This document shows positions 36,449 through 46,210 of a stretch of 64,000 nt of DNA, one piece after another (within the stretch, counting starts at the first letter, position 1; every line of letters starts with the position of its first letter). The stretch comes from Kistimonas asteriae (GTDB lineage: Bacteria; Pseudomonadota; Gammaproteobacteria; Pseudomonadales; Endozoicomonadaceae), in assembly GCF_018263925.1 (NCBI RefSeq), contig NZ_JAEVHF010000004.1:124001-188000 (forward strand), written 5' to 3'. Made by a program: the position numbers and the translations under genes. The notes below the pieces were generated by a model. It was not told the origin of the DNA, ran no database searches, and saw only the letters and a list, made by a program, of their open reading frames with translations.

Positions 36449-36841
36449 ATGGCAGAAATGCACAGTGTACCGTCTGATATTCGGCTGCGCCGCAAGAGTG
36501 GCATTCTTGAATTATGTTACTCCGATGGTGTGAAGTATGAGCTGCCCGCAGAGTTTCTCAGGGTTTACAGCCCGTCGGCAGAGGTGCGTGGGCATGGCGC
36601 CGGTCAGGCAGTGCTTCAGACGGGTAAAAAACAGGTTCAGCTAAGTGGTGTTGAAGCCATTGGCAATTACGCCATTAAACTGATCTTTGATGATGGGCAC
36701 GATTCCGGTATTTACACGTGGGAATACCTCTACGATTTGGGGGCTCATTTTGAGGCTTACTGGCAGGATTACCTGGAGCGGTTGCATCAGGCCGGCGCCT
36801 CGCGGGATCCGGATGTCAGCGCTGTGAAGTTCATGGAATGA
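36449..36841 (+). CDS. DUF971 family protein
   Basis: A 130-residue cytosolic protein of the DUF971 family, related to the N-terminal domain of gamma-butyrobetaine hydroxylase and implicated in Fe-S or metal handling in some lineages. Typical features are SDIRLRRKSGILELCYSDG, ELPAEFLRVYSPSAEVRGHG (L-R-x-x-S-P-S-A-E-V), VEAIGNYAIKLIFDDGHDSGIY and the closing TWEYLYDLG. It lies 100 bases upstream of ubiE, as in Pseudomonas. There is no clear ribosome site before ATG 36449; ATG 36458 is an alternative. Function unproved. Confidence 0.88.
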   Translation: MAEMHSVPSDIRLRRKSGILELCYSDGVKYELPAEFLRVYSPSAEVRGHGAGQAVLQTGKKQVQLSGVEAIGNYAIKLIFDDGHDSGIYTWEYLYDLGAHFEAYWQDYLERLHQAGASRDPDVSAVKFME

Positions 36842-36941
36842 TACGAGTCGCTAGGTGGTGGTACGTATGTCAAGACATTGCCCGGCGGTAACGCTAGAAT
36901 AAGTCGCCCTGATATCCGCACAGTAGTTTTCTGGATGAACC

Positions 36942-37700
36942 ATGACTGACAAACACTCAAAAGAGACCACCCATTTCGGCTATAAAACCGTTGACAGGGA
37001 CGACAAGCAAAAGCTGGTGGCTGAGGTGTTTCAGTCGGTCGCCGGCAAGTACGACCTGATGAATGACCTGATGTCCATGGGCGTTCATCGGTTGTGGAAG
37101 CGTTTCACGATCGAGATGAGTGCGGCCCGTCCCGGCCAGAAGATCCTCGATATTGCCGGTGGCACCGGTGATCTCACCGCCAAGTTTTCCAAAATCGTGG
37201 GTGAGCAGGGGCTGGTGGTGCTGGCGGATATTAACGATGCCATGCTTGAGGTTGGCCGTGACAAACTGACCGATGCCGGTGTCTGTGGCAATGTCGATTA
37301 TGTTCAGGCCAACGCGGAAGATCTGCCATTCGCGGATAACACCTTTGACTGCATTACCATCGCCTTTGGTCTGCGGAATGTCACGGACAAAGACAAGGCA
37401 CTGCGCTCCATGAACCGGGTGCTGAAACCCGGTGGTCGTCTGTTGGTGCTGGAGTTCTCCAAGACTGACAACCCACTGTTAAGCAAGTTGTACGATGCTT
37501 ATTCATTTACCGCACTGCCCGTGATGGGTAAATTGATTGCCGATGATGCGGAAAGTTATCGCTACCTGGCAGAATCGATCCGCATGCACCCTGATCAGGA
37601 CACCCTGGAGCAGATGATGAAATCCGCCGGTTTCGTCCAGACCGGTTACCACAATATGACCGGTGGTGTTGTGGCTCTGCACAAAGGCATCAAACCATGA
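36942..37700 (+). CDS. ubiE: ubiquinone/menaquinone biosynthesis C-methyltransferase
   Basis: A 252-residue SAM-dependent methyltransferase that C-methylates the benzoquinone ring in ubiquinone (and menaquinone) synthesis. Family motifs: [32 protein letters not shown], the SAM site [29 protein letters not shown] and SFGLRNV-type [17 protein letters not shown], then [15 protein letters not shown] and [15 protein letters not shown]. It overlaps ubiJ by 4 bases (ATGA) and heads the ubiE-ubiJ-ubiB operon. Confidence 0.97.
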   Translation: MTDKHSKETTHFGYKTVDRDDKQKLVAEVFQSVAGKYDLMNDLMSMGVHRLWKRFTIEMSAARPGQKILDIAGGTGDLTAKFSKIVGEQGLVVLADINDAMLEVGRDKLTDAGVCGNVDYVQANAEDLPFADNTFDCITIAFGLRNVTDKDKALRSMNRVLKPGGRLLVLEFSKTDNPLLSKLYDAYSFTALPVMGKLIADDAESYRYLAESIRMHPDQDTLEQMMKSAGFVQTGYHNMTGGVVALHKGIKP

Positions 37701-38344
37701 CCTCGCTGCTGGAAACCATGCCCGGCACAGCTGCACGCATGGCGCTGGAGCAGGGGCTGAAACAGGTGTTGAAGCTGGATCCGGTCACCGCAAGACGTTT
37801 TGCTGAGCTGAAGGGGCAGGTGTTGCAGGTGGCCTCTACGTCACCGGCAATGGATATTTGGCTGGTGTTTACCGAAGAGGGCATAGAGCTTCGTGCCTGT
37901 TACGAGTCTGAGGCGGATTGCGTGATTCGGGGAACCGCACCGGCCCTGGTACGCCTTGCAGTTAGTGATGAGCCCATGGCGACGCTGTTCAACGAGGGGA
38001 TTACCCTGACGGGTAATTCGGATCTACTGTTAACGGTTTCAGCCATCGTCAAGCACAGTGAGTTTGACTGGGAAGCGTTGCTGTCCCGATACAGTGGTGG
38101 TATTGCAGCGCATGCCGTGGGGCAGGTAAGCCGTGTGAGCGCAGTCCTGTTTGGTGACATGGCGACGACAGCGCGACTGAATCTGTCAGAATACCTGCAG
38201 GAAGAACTCCGGGTGTTGCCGCCCAAAAATGAGGTCAGTGCGTTCCGGGATGATCTGGATACACTGCGACTGGCTGCAGACCGGTTACAGGCAAGAGTGG
38301 ATCGTCTTATGGCGAAGACGCAACAGCAGATACAGGATGCCTGA
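37697..38344 (+). CDS. ubiJ: ubiquinone biosynthesis accessory factor UbiJ
   Basis: A 215-residue protein with an SCP2 lipid-binding domain in its N-terminal half ([20 protein letters not shown] ... [20 protein letters not shown] ... [20 protein letters not shown]). A C-terminal helix/coiled coil follows ([20 protein letters not shown]). UbiJ binds isoprenoid intermediates and scaffolds the soluble Ubi complex. The position between ubiE and ubiB is diagnostic. Confidence 0.93.
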   Translation: MTSLLETMPGTAARMALEQGLKQVLKLDPVTARRFAELKGQVLQVASTSPAMDIWLVFTEEGIELRACYESEADCVIRGTAPALVRLAVSDEPMATLFNEGITLTGNSDLLLTVSAIVKHSEFDWEALLSRYSGGIAAHAVGQVSRVSAVLFGDMATTARLNLSEYLQEELRVLPPKNEVSAFRDDLDTLRLAADRLQARVDRLMAKTQQQIQDA

Positions 38345-38347
38345 TCG

Positions 38348-39961
38348 GTGCAGCAGGTTTTTCGATTTATCAAGATAGTATCCGTGGTGGCCCGATATCG
38401 GCTGGATAACCTGGTTGATAGCGAGCCATTACCTTTTTATATCCGCTGGTTTCTCAAGCTGCTGCCCTGGCGTTTTATTCCCAGCCGACTCTCCCGGGGA
38501 GAACGGCTGCGGCGGGCATTGATTGAGCTGGGTCCTATATTCGTCAAGTTTGGACAGATACTCTCTACCCGGCGGGATCTTTTGCCGAATGATATCGGTG
38601 ATGAGCTGGCGAAACTGCAGGATCGGGTGCCGCCTTTTCCCGGAGAAGCGGCTGAAACCATTATTCAGAAAAGTCTTGGGCGACCGCCCTCCGAATTGTT
38701 TGCCACCTTTAATCGTGAACCGATGGCCTCAGCGTCGGTTGCCCAGGTGCATGAAGCGACGTTGCACAGTGGCGAGTCCGTTGTGGTCAAAGTTATTCGA
38801 CCGGGCATCGAAAAAACGATCCGTCAGGATATGTCATTGTTATTCCTGCTGGCGCATATTCTGGTGCGTATATCCAGTGATGGGCGGCGTCTGCGGCCGG
38901 TGGAAGTGGTGGCTGATTATGAAAAAACCATCTTCGATGAACTGAATTTGCAGCGTGAGGCGGCCAATGCCTCGCAGTTGCGTCGTAATTTTCTGGGTTC
39001 GCCTTCGCTGTATATCCCCCGGGTGTATTGGGATTACTGCAGCCAGAAAGTGATGGTGATGGAGCGCATTTATGGCGTGCCTGTCACGGATCTTGCGGCG
39101 CTGGAAGCGCAGGGCACCAATATGAAGAAGCTGGCAGAACGCGGTGTGGAGGTCTTCTTCACCCAGGTGTTCCGTGACAGTTTCTTTCATGCCGATATGC
39201 ATCCCGGGAATATTTTTGTCTCCTATGAGCACCCGGAAGATCCACAATATATCGGTGTGGATTGCGGCATTGTGGGTTCTCTCACGCCGGAAGACTTGAG
39301 CTACCTTGCCCGTAACCTGCTGGCATTTTTTCACCGGGATTACCGGATGGTGGCGCAGCTGCACATTGACTCCGGTTGGGTGCCTCGGGAAACGGTCGTT
39401 AACGAGCTGGAAGCGGCGATTCGCACGGTCTGTGAGCCTATTTTTGAAAAACCGCTGGCGGAAATCTCTTTTGGCCAGGTGCTGATGAATCTGTTTTCCA
39501 CTGCGCGTCGCTTCAATATGGAAGTGCAGCCGCAGCTGGTGTTATTGCAGAAAACGCTCCTGAATATTGAAGGATTGGGTCGACAGCTTTATCCCCAGCT
39601 GGATCTGTGGGCTACAGCACAACCCTTCCTTGAACAGTGGATGAAAGACCGGGTCGCGCCCAAGGGGGTGCTGCGCCGCATTAATGAGCAGATGCCCCAG
39701 TTGATTGAACAGGCGCCGATGGTGGCTCATCAGGTTGTCCGTGATCTGCATGAAATGCGGGGACAACAGGAGCGCATGTTGAAGCAGGGTGGGATGCCGT
39801 CGCATGACGGTTGGAGTCGGGCACTGGGTGTTGGACTACTGGTGCTGGCGATTACTGCATGGATTCAGCCCGGCTGGCTTGCAGCCATAGGATGGGAGCC
39901 GCTGTTGCTGGGGGGCGCTGGCATCTATTTGTTGAAACCGGGAAGCAGAAGAGAACGATAA
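38348..39961 (+). CDS. ubiB: ubiquinone biosynthesis regulatory ATPase/kinase-like protein UbiB
   Basis: A 537-residue atypical kinase (ABC1/ADCK/COQ8 family) anchored in the inner membrane and needed for ubiquinone biosynthesis. The KxGQ region is [16 protein letters not shown], the Ala-rich loop is in [12 protein letters not shown], the catalytic-loop equivalent is [12 protein letters not shown] and the metal motif VDCGIVG. Two C-terminal membrane helices (about 498-532) match UbiB. The start is GTG 38348, three bases after the ubiJ stop. It overlaps hisI by one base. Confidence 0.96.
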   Translation: MQQVFRFIKIVSVVARYRLDNLVDSEPLPFYIRWFLKLLPWRFIPSRLSRGERLRRALIELGPIFVKFGQILSTRRDLLPNDIGDELAKLQDRVPPFPGEAAETIIQKSLGRPPSELFATFNREPMASASVAQVHEATLHSGESVVVKVIRPGIEKTIRQDMSLLFLLAHILVRISSDGRRLRPVEVVADYEKTIFDELNLQREAANASQLRRNFLGSPSLYIPRVYWDYCSQKVMVMERIYGVPVTDLAALEAQGTNMKKLAERGVEVFFTQVFRDSFFHADMHPGNIFVSYEHPEDPQYIGVDCGIVGSLTPEDLSYLARNLLAFFHRDYRMVAQLHIDSGWVPRETVVNELEAAIRTVCEPIFEKPLAEISFGQVLMNLFSTARRFNMEVQPQLVLLQKTLLNIEGLGRQLYPQLDLWATAQPFLEQWMKDRVAPKGVLRRINEQMPQLIEQAPMVAHQVVRDLHEMRGQQERMLKQGGMPSHDGWSRALGVGLLVLAITAWIQPGWLAAIGWEPLLLGGAGIYLLKPGSRRER

Positions 39962-40362
39962 TGACGAATCCTGCATGGTTGGATGCGGTTCGCTGGAATG
40001 AGGATGGGCTGGTGCCAGCTATTGCTCAGGATGCGGTAACCGGTCGTGTCCTGATGATGGCGTGGATGAATCCGGAGTCACTGGCGCTTAGCGTACAGGA
40101 AAAGCGGGCGGTGTACTGGTCCCGGTCGCGCCAGTCCCTGTGGCGAAAAGGCGAATCATCCGGTCATGTACAGCAGTTGAAAGATATTCAGCTGGACTGT
40201 GATGGCGACACGTTGCTGCTGAAAGTGACGCAGCTTGGCGGGATTGCCTGCCATACAGGACGTGAATCCTGTTTCTATCGGTCGCTATCGGAGGGGGACT
40301 GGCAGGAGAAAGAGCCGGTTCTGCAGTCGCCAGAGCAGATTTACGGCAAATCGTCGCAGTAA
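39961..40362 (+). CDS. hisI: phosphoribosyl-AMP cyclohydrolase
   Basis: A 133-residue zinc enzyme catalysing the third step of histidine synthesis (opening of the PR-AMP ring). Signatures: [25 protein letters not shown] and [13 protein letters not shown] (metal Asp/Cys), then [13 protein letters not shown] with the conserved Cys residues. The ATG at 39961 overlaps the ubiB TAA (TAATG). It is the monofunctional form; hisE is a separate gene immediately downstream, as in Pseudomonas. Confidence 0.96.
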   Translation: MTNPAWLDAVRWNEDGLVPAIAQDAVTGRVLMMAWMNPESLALSVQEKRAVYWSRSRQSLWRKGESSGHVQQLKDIQLDCDGDTLLLKVTQLGGIACHTGRESCFYRSLSEGDWQEKEPVLQSPEQIYGKSSQ

Positions 40363-40375
40363 GGAGTAGGTGGGG

Positions 40376-40705
40376 ATGAGTGACATTCTGGATCAATTGG
40401 CAGAGGTGTTGGCCCAACGTCGGCAGGCGTCACCGGATAGCTCCTATGTTGCAAGCCTGCATGAGAAGGGCTTAAACAAAATTCTGGAAAAAGTGGGTGA
40501 GGAGGCGACGGAAACCCTCCTTGCCGCCAAGGATGTTACGGATGCTGAATCCGCAAAATCGCTGATTGCAGAGACAGCAGACCTCTGGTTTCATTGCATG
40601 GTAATGCTCTCCCATCTGGAACTCAGTCACGAGGATGTACTGGCTGAGCTTGAGCGGCGCTTCGGTTTGTCTGGTCTGGAAGAGAAAGCCGCCAGAACCC
40701 GGTAG
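40376..40705 (+). CDS. hisE: phosphoribosyl-ATP pyrophosphatase
   Basis: A 109-residue MazG-like pyrophosphohydrolase, second step of histidine synthesis. [23 protein letters not shown] has the EExxE metal site, and [16 protein letters not shown] the downstream ExxD. AAGGAG lies 9 bases before ATG 40376. An upstream in-frame GTG (40370) is too near the ribosome site. Confidence 0.95.
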   Translation: MSDILDQLAEVLAQRRQASPDSSYVASLHEKGLNKILEKVGEEATETLLAAKDVTDAESAKSLIAETADLWFHCMVMLSHLELSHEDVLAELERRFGLSGLEEKAARTR

Positions 40706-40752
40706 TATGCAGCGTGTCTGGCCTGTCTGACATGAAACAGGAAGTGAGTGCT

Positions 40753-41088
40753 ATGAGTGACTGTATCTTTTGCAAAATCTGCGATGGTGCCATCCCGGCG
40801 GATGTGGTGTATGAGGACGATCACTGCCTGGCGTTTCGGGATATTCAGCCGAAAGCACCGGTGCATCTTCTGGTGATCCCCCGCAAGCACGTGGAAAGTC
40901 TGGATGATCTGGGCGATGATGACCGTGAGCTGGCCAGTCATATGCTGCTGACCATTCCCCGGATTGCCCGGCAGCAGGGCTTGGACGGTGGCTATCGTAC
41001 GGTCGCCAATACCGGCAAAGGTGGTGGCCAGGAAGTTTTTCATCTCCACTTTCATATACTGGGTGGTGGTACGCCGAAGCCGCTCTGA
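40753..41088 (+). CDS. HIT family nucleotide-binding protein (HinT-like)
   Basis: A protein of about 111 residues, purine nucleoside phosphoramidase type. It opens with MSDCIFCKICDG and has the zinc-like Cys pair, VVYEDDHCLAFRDIQPKAPVH, and the histidine triad HLHFHILGG near the C-terminus. AGGA lies 10 bases before ATG 40753; upstream in-frame ATGs at 40732 and 40714 lack ribosome sites. It lies between hisE and tatA, the conserved Pseudomonas order. Confidence 0.94.
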   Translation: MSDCIFCKICDGAIPADVVYEDDHCLAFRDIQPKAPVHLLVIPRKHVESLDDLGDDDRELASHMLLTIPRIARQQGLDGGYRTVANTGKGGGQEVFHLHFHILGGGTPKPL

Positions 41089-41144
41089 TGGGGCTGGCTT
41101 CGCAGTGTTGAATAAATGCCTGATGGTCAGGTAAAGGAACGATT

Positions 41145-41408
41145 ATGGGTTTGGGTGGAATCAGTATCTGGCAGTTGTTGATCGTACTGCTGATTGTGGT
41201 GATGTTGTTCGGCACCAAGCGGCTGCGCAATATTGGTGGTGACTTGGGTAGCGCGGTGAAGGGTTTCAAGAAAGCGCTGAGCAGCGATGAGGCCGAGTCG
41301 ACAGCTGACAAGTCGTCAGACGACAAGCGTCATCTGGAGCAGGATGCGACCTTTGCGGCGCAGGATGATAAGTCCGGAGAGAAAAAATCCCGGGAAAAAC
41401 AGTCGTAA
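41145..41408 (+). CDS. tatA: Sec-independent protein translocase subunit TatA
   Basis: An 87-residue protein with one N-terminal helix ([19 protein letters not shown]) followed by the amphipathic helix with the TatA motif [20 protein letters not shown] and an acidic/basic tail. TatA oligomers form the pore that passes folded proteins with twin-arginine signals. First gene of tatABC. Confidence 0.96.
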   Translation: MGLGGISIWQLLIVLLIVVMLFGTKRLRNIGGDLGSAVKGFKKALSSDEAESTADKSSDDKRHLEQDATFAAQDDKSGEKKSREKQS

Positions 41409-41422
41409 CCAGGTAGCTGATT

Positions 41423-41794
41423 GTGTTTGATATTGGCTTTCTTGAGTTGTTGGTCATCGCCGTTATTGCCTTGGTTGTACTGGGGCCTGAGCGGCTACCG
41501 GTGGCCATCAAGGTCGTCGCTGTCTGGGTCGGCCGGTTGCGCCGGAGTTTCCAGTCGATTCGTCAGGAAATTGAAAAAGAGATCAATGCCGACGAAATTC
41601 GACGCGAAATCCATAACGAATCGGTGATGGCTGAACTGAAAAAGACCCGGGACACCCTGCAGAGCGAGGTGGAGGGCCTTAACCGGCAGATTGATACTGG
41701 ATCGGAATCTTCTCCGTTATCCAGTCATCGGCCGACGGCTTCCGCCGACAGCCCGGGGCAGGCGAACAGTGGTAGCAGTAAGAAAGACCCATGA
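41423..41794 (+). CDS. tatB: Sec-independent protein translocase subunit TatB
   Basis: A 123-residue protein. FDIGFLELLVIAVIALVVLG is the membrane helix and GPERLPVAIKVVAVWVGRLRR the hinge and amphipathic helix (Pro and Glu typical of TatB). A long charged helix and Ser/Pro-rich tail follow. With TatC it recognises the twin-arginine signal. The start is GTG 41423. Its stop overlaps the tatC start (ATGA). Confidence 0.95.
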   Translation: MFDIGFLELLVIAVIALVVLGPERLPVAIKVVAVWVGRLRRSFQSIRQEIEKEINADEIRREIHNESVMAELKKTRDTLQSEVEGLNRQIDTGSESSPLSSHRPTASADSPGQANSGSSKKDP

Positions 41795-42552
41795 CAAAAT
41801 CCTCCTCGACGGACAAGGAACAGCCGCTGGTACAGCATTTGCTGGAACTGCGCACTCGCCTGCTGAAAAGCTTTGGCATCATTCTGGTGATTTTTCTTGG
41901 TCTGTTTTATTTTGCCAACGACATTTATGTATTTGTCTCTGAGCCGCTGAGAGCCTATCTGCCGGAAGGTGCCAGTATGATTGCCACGGATGTGGCATCG
42001 CCCTTCCTGACGCCGTTCAAGTTGACGCTGGTGGTATCGGTGTTCCTGGCCATCCCTTTTCTGCTGCACCAGGCATGGACGTTTATCTCGCCGGGGCTTT
42101 ACCGGCATGAAAAGCGCATAGCGATTCCCTTGTTATGCGCCAGCGTGCTGTTGTTTTACGCTGGCGTTGCGTTTGCGTACTTTGTGGTGTTTCCCCTGGT
42201 ATTTGGTTTCTTCACCAGTGTCGGCCCTGAAGGTGTCGCGATCATGACCGATATCAATCGGTATCTCGACTTTGTCCTGAAGATGTTTTTTGCCTTCGGA
42301 CTGGCGTTTGAGATTCCGATAGCCACGGTGCTGCTGGTCTGGTCTGGCGTCGCGGACGTCCAGTCACTTAAGGCGAAACGCCCTTATGTCGTGGTGATCT
42401 GCTTTGTGTTCGGCATGTTGCTGACACCGCCGGATGTCATTTCCCAGTCACTGTTGGCGGTTCCCATGTGGTTTCTGTTTGAGGTTGGGATACTGTTTTC
42501 CGGCCTGGTTCAGAGTCGCGATGATACCTCCGATGAGCAGCCTCAGGATTGA
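41791..42552 (+). CDS. tatC: Sec-independent protein translocase subunit TatC
   Basis: A 253-residue six-helix inner-membrane protein, the signal-peptide receptor of the Tat system. QPLVQHLLELRTRLLKS is the conserved N-terminal segment. SPFLTPFKLTLVVSVFLAIP, HQAWTFISPGLYRHEKR and FVLKMFFAFGLAFEIPIA are diagnostic, and FGMLLTPPDVISQSLLAVP lies in the last helices. Third gene of tatABC. Confidence 0.97.
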   Translation: MTKSSSTDKEQPLVQHLLELRTRLLKSFGIILVIFLGLFYFANDIYVFVSEPLRAYLPEGASMIATDVASPFLTPFKLTLVVSVFLAIPFLLHQAWTFISPGLYRHEKRIAIPLLCASVLLFYAGVAFAYFVVFPLVFGFFTSVGPEGVAIMTDINRYLDFVLKMFFAFGLAFEIPIATVLLVWSGVADVQSLKAKRPYVVVICFVFGMLLTPPDVISQSLLAVPMWFLFEVGILFSGLVQSRDDTSDEQPQD

Positions 42553-42594
42553 GGCTGTTTCTCCTTCTCCTTCTTCTGCCAAATTCCCTATTGT

Positions 42595-43308
42595 ATGAAT
42601 CTGTTATTACTGGAAGAGAGCGACTTTGTCTCGGACGCCCGGGTTGTAATCAGTGGTCGTCGTCTATCTCATGTGTCTGATATTCATCAGGCGTGTGTTG
42701 GCGACACCTTGCGGGTAGGGCGCGTCAATGGCCTGATGGGAACTGGGATGGTTCAGGTGCTGGATACCCAACAGCTGGTATTGGAGGTTTCGCTGACGGA
42801 TACACCGCCACCTCTTCTTCCGTTAACAGTCCTATTGTCCCTGCCTCGCCCTAAAATGCTTAAACGCTGTTTGCAGACCATGACCGCCATGGGCGTCAAA
42901 CGCATTGTGTTGATGAACAGCTACCGGGTAGAAAAAAGCTTTTGGCAATCGCCTTGGCTGGCAGAGGCAAAATTACGGGAACAGCTGGTGCTGGGGCTGG
43001 AGCAGGCGCGGGATACCCAGTTACCCGAAATTATCTTTGAGAAACGTTTCAAACCATTTGTGGAAGATCGTCTGCCTGCAATGCTGCAGGGTAAGCAGGG
43101 GCTGGTTGCGCATCCCGGCGACAATGGTCGTTTTTGTCCACGTCAGCTGACAGAGGAAGTGGTCCTCGCCATTGGGCCAGAGGGCGGCTTCATTCCCTAT
43201 GAAGTGGAAAAGCTAGAGGCCTGTGGCTTTGAACGCATTCACCTGGGGCCACGCATTCTGCGAGTAGAAAATGCCATTCCAGTATTGATCAGCAAGCTGT
43301 TCGATTGA
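42595..43308 (+). CDS. rsmE: 16S rRNA m3U1498 methyltransferase
   Basis: A 237-residue SPOUT-class methyltransferase with an N-terminal PUA-like domain (SGRRLSHVSDIHQACVGDTLRVG). C-terminal knot motifs: LSLPRPKMLKRCLQTMTAMG, NSYRVEKSFW and LAIGPEGGFIPYEVE, then LGPRILRVENAIP. It methylates U1498 in the 30S decoding site. Its stop is one base from the stop of convergent priA. Confidence 0.95.
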   Translation: MNLLLLEESDFVSDARVVISGRRLSHVSDIHQACVGDTLRVGRVNGLMGTGMVQVLDTQQLVLEVSLTDTPPPLLPLTVLLSLPRPKMLKRCLQTMTAMGVKRIVLMNSYRVEKSFWQSPWLAEAKLREQLVLGLEQARDTQLPEIIFEKRFKPFVEDRLPAMLQGKQGLVAHPGDNGRFCPRQLTEEVVLAIGPEGGFIPYEVEKLEACGFERIHLGPRILRVENAIPVLISKLFD

Positions 43309-43309
43309 T

Positions 43310-45565
43310 TTAACCCATCTCCAGTGGATCTACATCCACAGACCATCTGATCTTTCTTCCCAAGGGCGATGATTCCATAACAGGAATCAGATGGTTAAGT
43401 AGGGTGTGAAGTGACCCACGACTGGCTCCTTGCAGAAACAGTTGCATGCGATAACGACCCTGACGTTTCTCCATTGCAGCGGGCATGGGGCCCAGGGCTT
43501 TAACGCCCATCGGTCCCGCCAGATTCTGTGTCTGGATCGTCTGTTGAGCATGGTTGGCAACGGTTGCCAGAAATTGATGGGCGTCGTGTGCATGGGTTGC
43601 TTCTGCTGTCAGCAGCGTCATGTAGCCGAAGGGAGGCAGGCTAATTGATTGACGTTGTACGAGCAGACCCTCAGCAAAGGCGTCGTAACCCTGGGTGACC
43701 AGTTGCTGAAGCTGCTGGTTTTCCGGAAACTGGGTCTGGATTATAACGTGCCCTGGTCGTGTGCTTCGTCCCGAGCGTCCGGCGACCTGTAGCAGAAGCT
43801 GGCCGACTTTTTCCGGGCCTCGGAAATCGGCACTGAAAAAACCACTGTCGGCATTCAGGATGACGACCAGCGTGACTTTGGGGAAGTGATGTCCCTTGGC
43901 CAGCATCTGGGTGCCTACCAGTATGGCGGGTTCGCCCTTGTGGATAATGGAGAGCATATCACTGAGCGCTGTTTTGCGGCGTGTGCTGTCCCGGTCAATG
44001 CGAAGCACGTTGATATTGCGAAACTGTTTGGCCAGTACTTCTTCTGAGCGCTCCGTACCCTGACCGACAGGCGCCAGGTGGCGGCTATTGCAATGAGGGC
44101 ATTGCAGAGGGATGGGACGTTGCAGATCACAGTGATGGCAATGCAGATGGGGCGGTGTTCGATGCAGTGTCAAATGGGCGTCACACTGTGGACAGTCCAG
44201 CAAATGGCCGCATTCATTGCACGATAATGTTGGTGCATAACCGCGTTGATTGAGGAATACCAGTGCCTGCTCGCCACGCTGTAAAGTTTGATGGATGGCT
44301 TGTTCGACCGTTTCGCTAAGTCCTGCATTCAGTTGTTTGCCGCGGATATCCACCAGTTCCATATGGGGTGGTTTGGCGTTGCCCGCTCGCTGGTTCAGTT
44401 TCTGATAGCGGTAGCGATGGTTTTTGGCATTGTGCAGTGACTCCAGTGAAGGTGTTGCACTGCCAAGCATGACCGGAATATTCCGTAGTTTTCCCCGGTA
44501 GATGGCCAAGTCTCGTGCCGAGTAGCGGATGCTATCCTGTTGCTTATAGGAAAGGTCGTGCTCTTCATCGACAATGATAAGTCCAAGGTAGGGCATGGGC
44601 GTGAAGATACTGGACCGGGTGCCAATAATAATGCCAGCTTCCCCATGGAAGGCGGATAACCAGCCATTCAATCGTTCTCTGTCGTTCAGTCCCGAGTGCA
44701 GGACAGTAACGGGAACGTTGAATCGGTTACGGAACCGTTCCAGTGTCTGGGGTGTCAGCCCAATTTCAGGGACCAGTACGAGTGCCTGTTGCTGCTGCTT
44801 CAGTGTGTTGTGAATCGCCTGCAGATAGACTTCAGTTTTTCCGCTGCCCGTCACCCCGTGCAAAAGCGTGGTGCTGAACCGGTTGGCATCACAGGTAATG
44901 GCTTCGAAGGCTTGCTGCTGCTCATGGTTTAGCACCAGCTCAGAGGTTTTCAGTATTGGGTTATAACTGTGGAAGGGGCGTTTTTCAGGTATATGGGTAT
45001 AGGTTTCAATCAGCCCCTTATCGGCCAGTTTCTTCAATAGAGTGATTTCGGCGCCCAGCGCCTTGAGCGCCACTTCGGTTGCGCCTTTGGGGTGAGCTTT
45101 AACGATTTCCCATGTTGCTTGCTGGCGAGGGGCACGGCTAAGTTTTTCAATAATGGCCGGATCGATATCAGGCGCTTGTCGCCAGCAGGTGTGGGCTTCC
45201 TTGGCTAGGTCGTAGCCCTGACGGAGCATAACCGGTAATGCCTGGCTCAGTGTGTCGCCGAGGGAATACTGATAATAGCTGGCCGCCCATCGGCACAGTT
45301 GCAGAATATCGTCAGTGATAACCGCTTCCTGGTCTTGCGGATGCTCGGCGCGTTTCAGTTTTTCGACGGGATAGTCGCTGTGGCTGGTGGTTTCGATCAG
45401 GATCCCTGTCACCTTACGGCGGCCAAACGGAACTGTCAGCCGAATGCCGGGTCTCAATAGTGACGCATCACAGTTTACTGGCGGCAGGTAATCGAACAAA
45501 CGCCGCAGTGTGACGGGCAGGGCAAGCCTGAGAAACGGTTGGGAGCAGTCAGAAGTTGTTGGCAT
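43310..45565 (-). CDS. priA: primosomal replication helicase PriA
   Basis: This 751-residue superfamily 2 helicase restarts collapsed replication forks. The N-terminal 3'-DNA-binding domain (LRLALPVTLRRLFDYLPP, RPGIRLTVPFGRR) precedes Walker A HGVTGSGKTEVYLQAI (near residue 239), the DEEH motif IIVDEEHDLSYKQQD (near 334), and a zinc region of eight Cys (about 449-495: CNECGHLLDCPQC, CHHCDLQ, CPHC). Helicase motif VI is LLQVAGRSGRSTRPG. Length is standard for the family (about 730-750). It is convergent with rsmE and divergent from rpmE. Confidence 0.97.
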   Translation of the reverse strand: MPTTSDCSQPFLRLALPVTLRRLFDYLPPVNCDASLLRPGIRLTVPFGRRKVTGILIETTSHSDYPVEKLKRAEHPQDQEAVITDDILQLCRWAASYYQYSLGDTLSQALPVMLRQGYDLAKEAHTCWRQAPDIDPAIIEKLSRAPRQQATWEIVKAHPKGATEVALKALGAEITLLKKLADKGLIETYTHIPEKRPFHSYNPILKTSELVLNHEQQQAFEAITCDANRFSTTLLHGVTGSGKTEVYLQAIHNTLKQQQQALVLVPEIGLTPQTLERFRNRFNVPVTVLHSGLNDRERLNGWLSAFHGEAGIIIGTRSSIFTPMPYLGLIIVDEEHDLSYKQQDSIRYSARDLAIYRGKLRNIPVMLGSATPSLESLHNAKNHRYRYQKLNQRAGNAKPPHMELVDIRGKQLNAGLSETVEQAIHQTLQRGEQALVFLNQRGYAPTLSCNECGHLLDCPQCDAHLTLHRTPPHLHCHHCDLQRPIPLQCPHCNSRHLAPVGQGTERSEEVLAKQFRNINVLRIDRDSTRRKTALSDMLSIIHKGEPAILVGTQMLAKGHHFPKVTLVVILNADSGFFSADFRGPEKVGQLLLQVAGRSGRSTRPGHVIIQTQFPENQQLQQLVTQGYDAFAEGLLVQRQSISLPPFGYMTLLTAEATHAHDAHQFLATVANHAQQTIQTQNLAGPMGVKALGPMPAAMEKRQGRYRMQLFLQGASRGSLHTLLNHLIPVMESSPLGRKIRWSVDVDPLEMG

Positions 45566-45637
45566 GGTTTCGGTAAATCGCGTTCCAGCAGGCCCTTAAT
45601 TGCAAAAAATGGTAACAGATTGCCGGTTCAACTGTCT

Positions 45638-45665
45638 TTGCTTGGCGTTTGCTCTCTGGTAGTAT
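45638..45665 (+). promoter_or_regulatory. possible rpmE promoter
   Basis: TTGCTT (45638-45643), 16 bases, then TAGTAT (45660-45665). It leaves a GC-rich leader of about 120 bases before rpmE in which an autoregulatory structure is possible; none could be assigned. Confidence 0.33.
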
Positions 45666-45790
45666 TCGCGCTCTTTCCGGACAGGATCCGGCGGTTCCCC
45701 GTGGATGGCCGGACCTGAAACCTGCATGCGGTGCCTGTTGATCTACGCATTAAGGGGTGGCGGCATGCCGAAACACAGAGGTGAGCTCAC

Positions 45791-46006
45791 ATGAAACAGG
45801 ATATCCATCCTCAGTACGAAGAAATGACTGCTACCTGCAGCTGCGGTAACGAAATCAAGGTCCGTTCCACTCTGTGCAAGGACCTGCAGCTGGACGTATG
45901 CTCCAAGTGCCATCCGTTCTACACCGGCACTCAGAAGGTGATGGATACCGGCGGCCGTATCGAGCGCTTCCAGCAGCGTTTCGGCAAGCTCAGCACCCGT
46001 CGCTGA
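45791..46006 (+). CDS. rpmE: 50S ribosomal protein L31
   Basis: A 71-residue ribosomal protein of the zinc-binding (C+) type. The four Cys are CSCGNE (16, 18) and [13 protein letters not shown] (37, 40), with the family ending [14 protein letters not shown]. Possession of the Cys ligands marks the zinc-replete paralogue. It is closed by a strong terminator. Confidence 0.97.
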   Translation: MKQDIHPQYEEMTATCSCGNEIKVRSTLCKDLQLDVCSKCHPFYTGTQKVMDTGGRIERFQQRFGKLSTRR

Positions 46007-46023
46007 GTTTTTCGGACTCTGTC

Positions 46024-46053
46024 AAAAAAGGCGCCCTCACCGGCGCCTTTTTT
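46024..46053 (+). terminator. rpmE terminator
   Basis: AAAAAAGGCGCC-CTCACC-GGCGCCTTTTTT, a 12-bp stem with a six-T tract, 17 bases past the stop. Confidence 0.92.
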
Positions 46054-46210
46054 GTTTCTGATACGTATTGCCCTGCAGAAAGACACTTTCGGTATGGGCT
46101 TACCCGCTTGCCAAATCCCCTGAAATGGCCGCCATTGCGGTTGTTCACCATTTCCCTTTCCTATATTCTCATGGCTCCGCGCAGGTACAACAACATCGGA
46201 AAAAAATACA

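Noticed and set aside
46024..46053. Repeat element from the palindromic GGCGCC pair after rpmE
   Set aside because: The A-tract, stem and T-tract make it an ordinary terminator.
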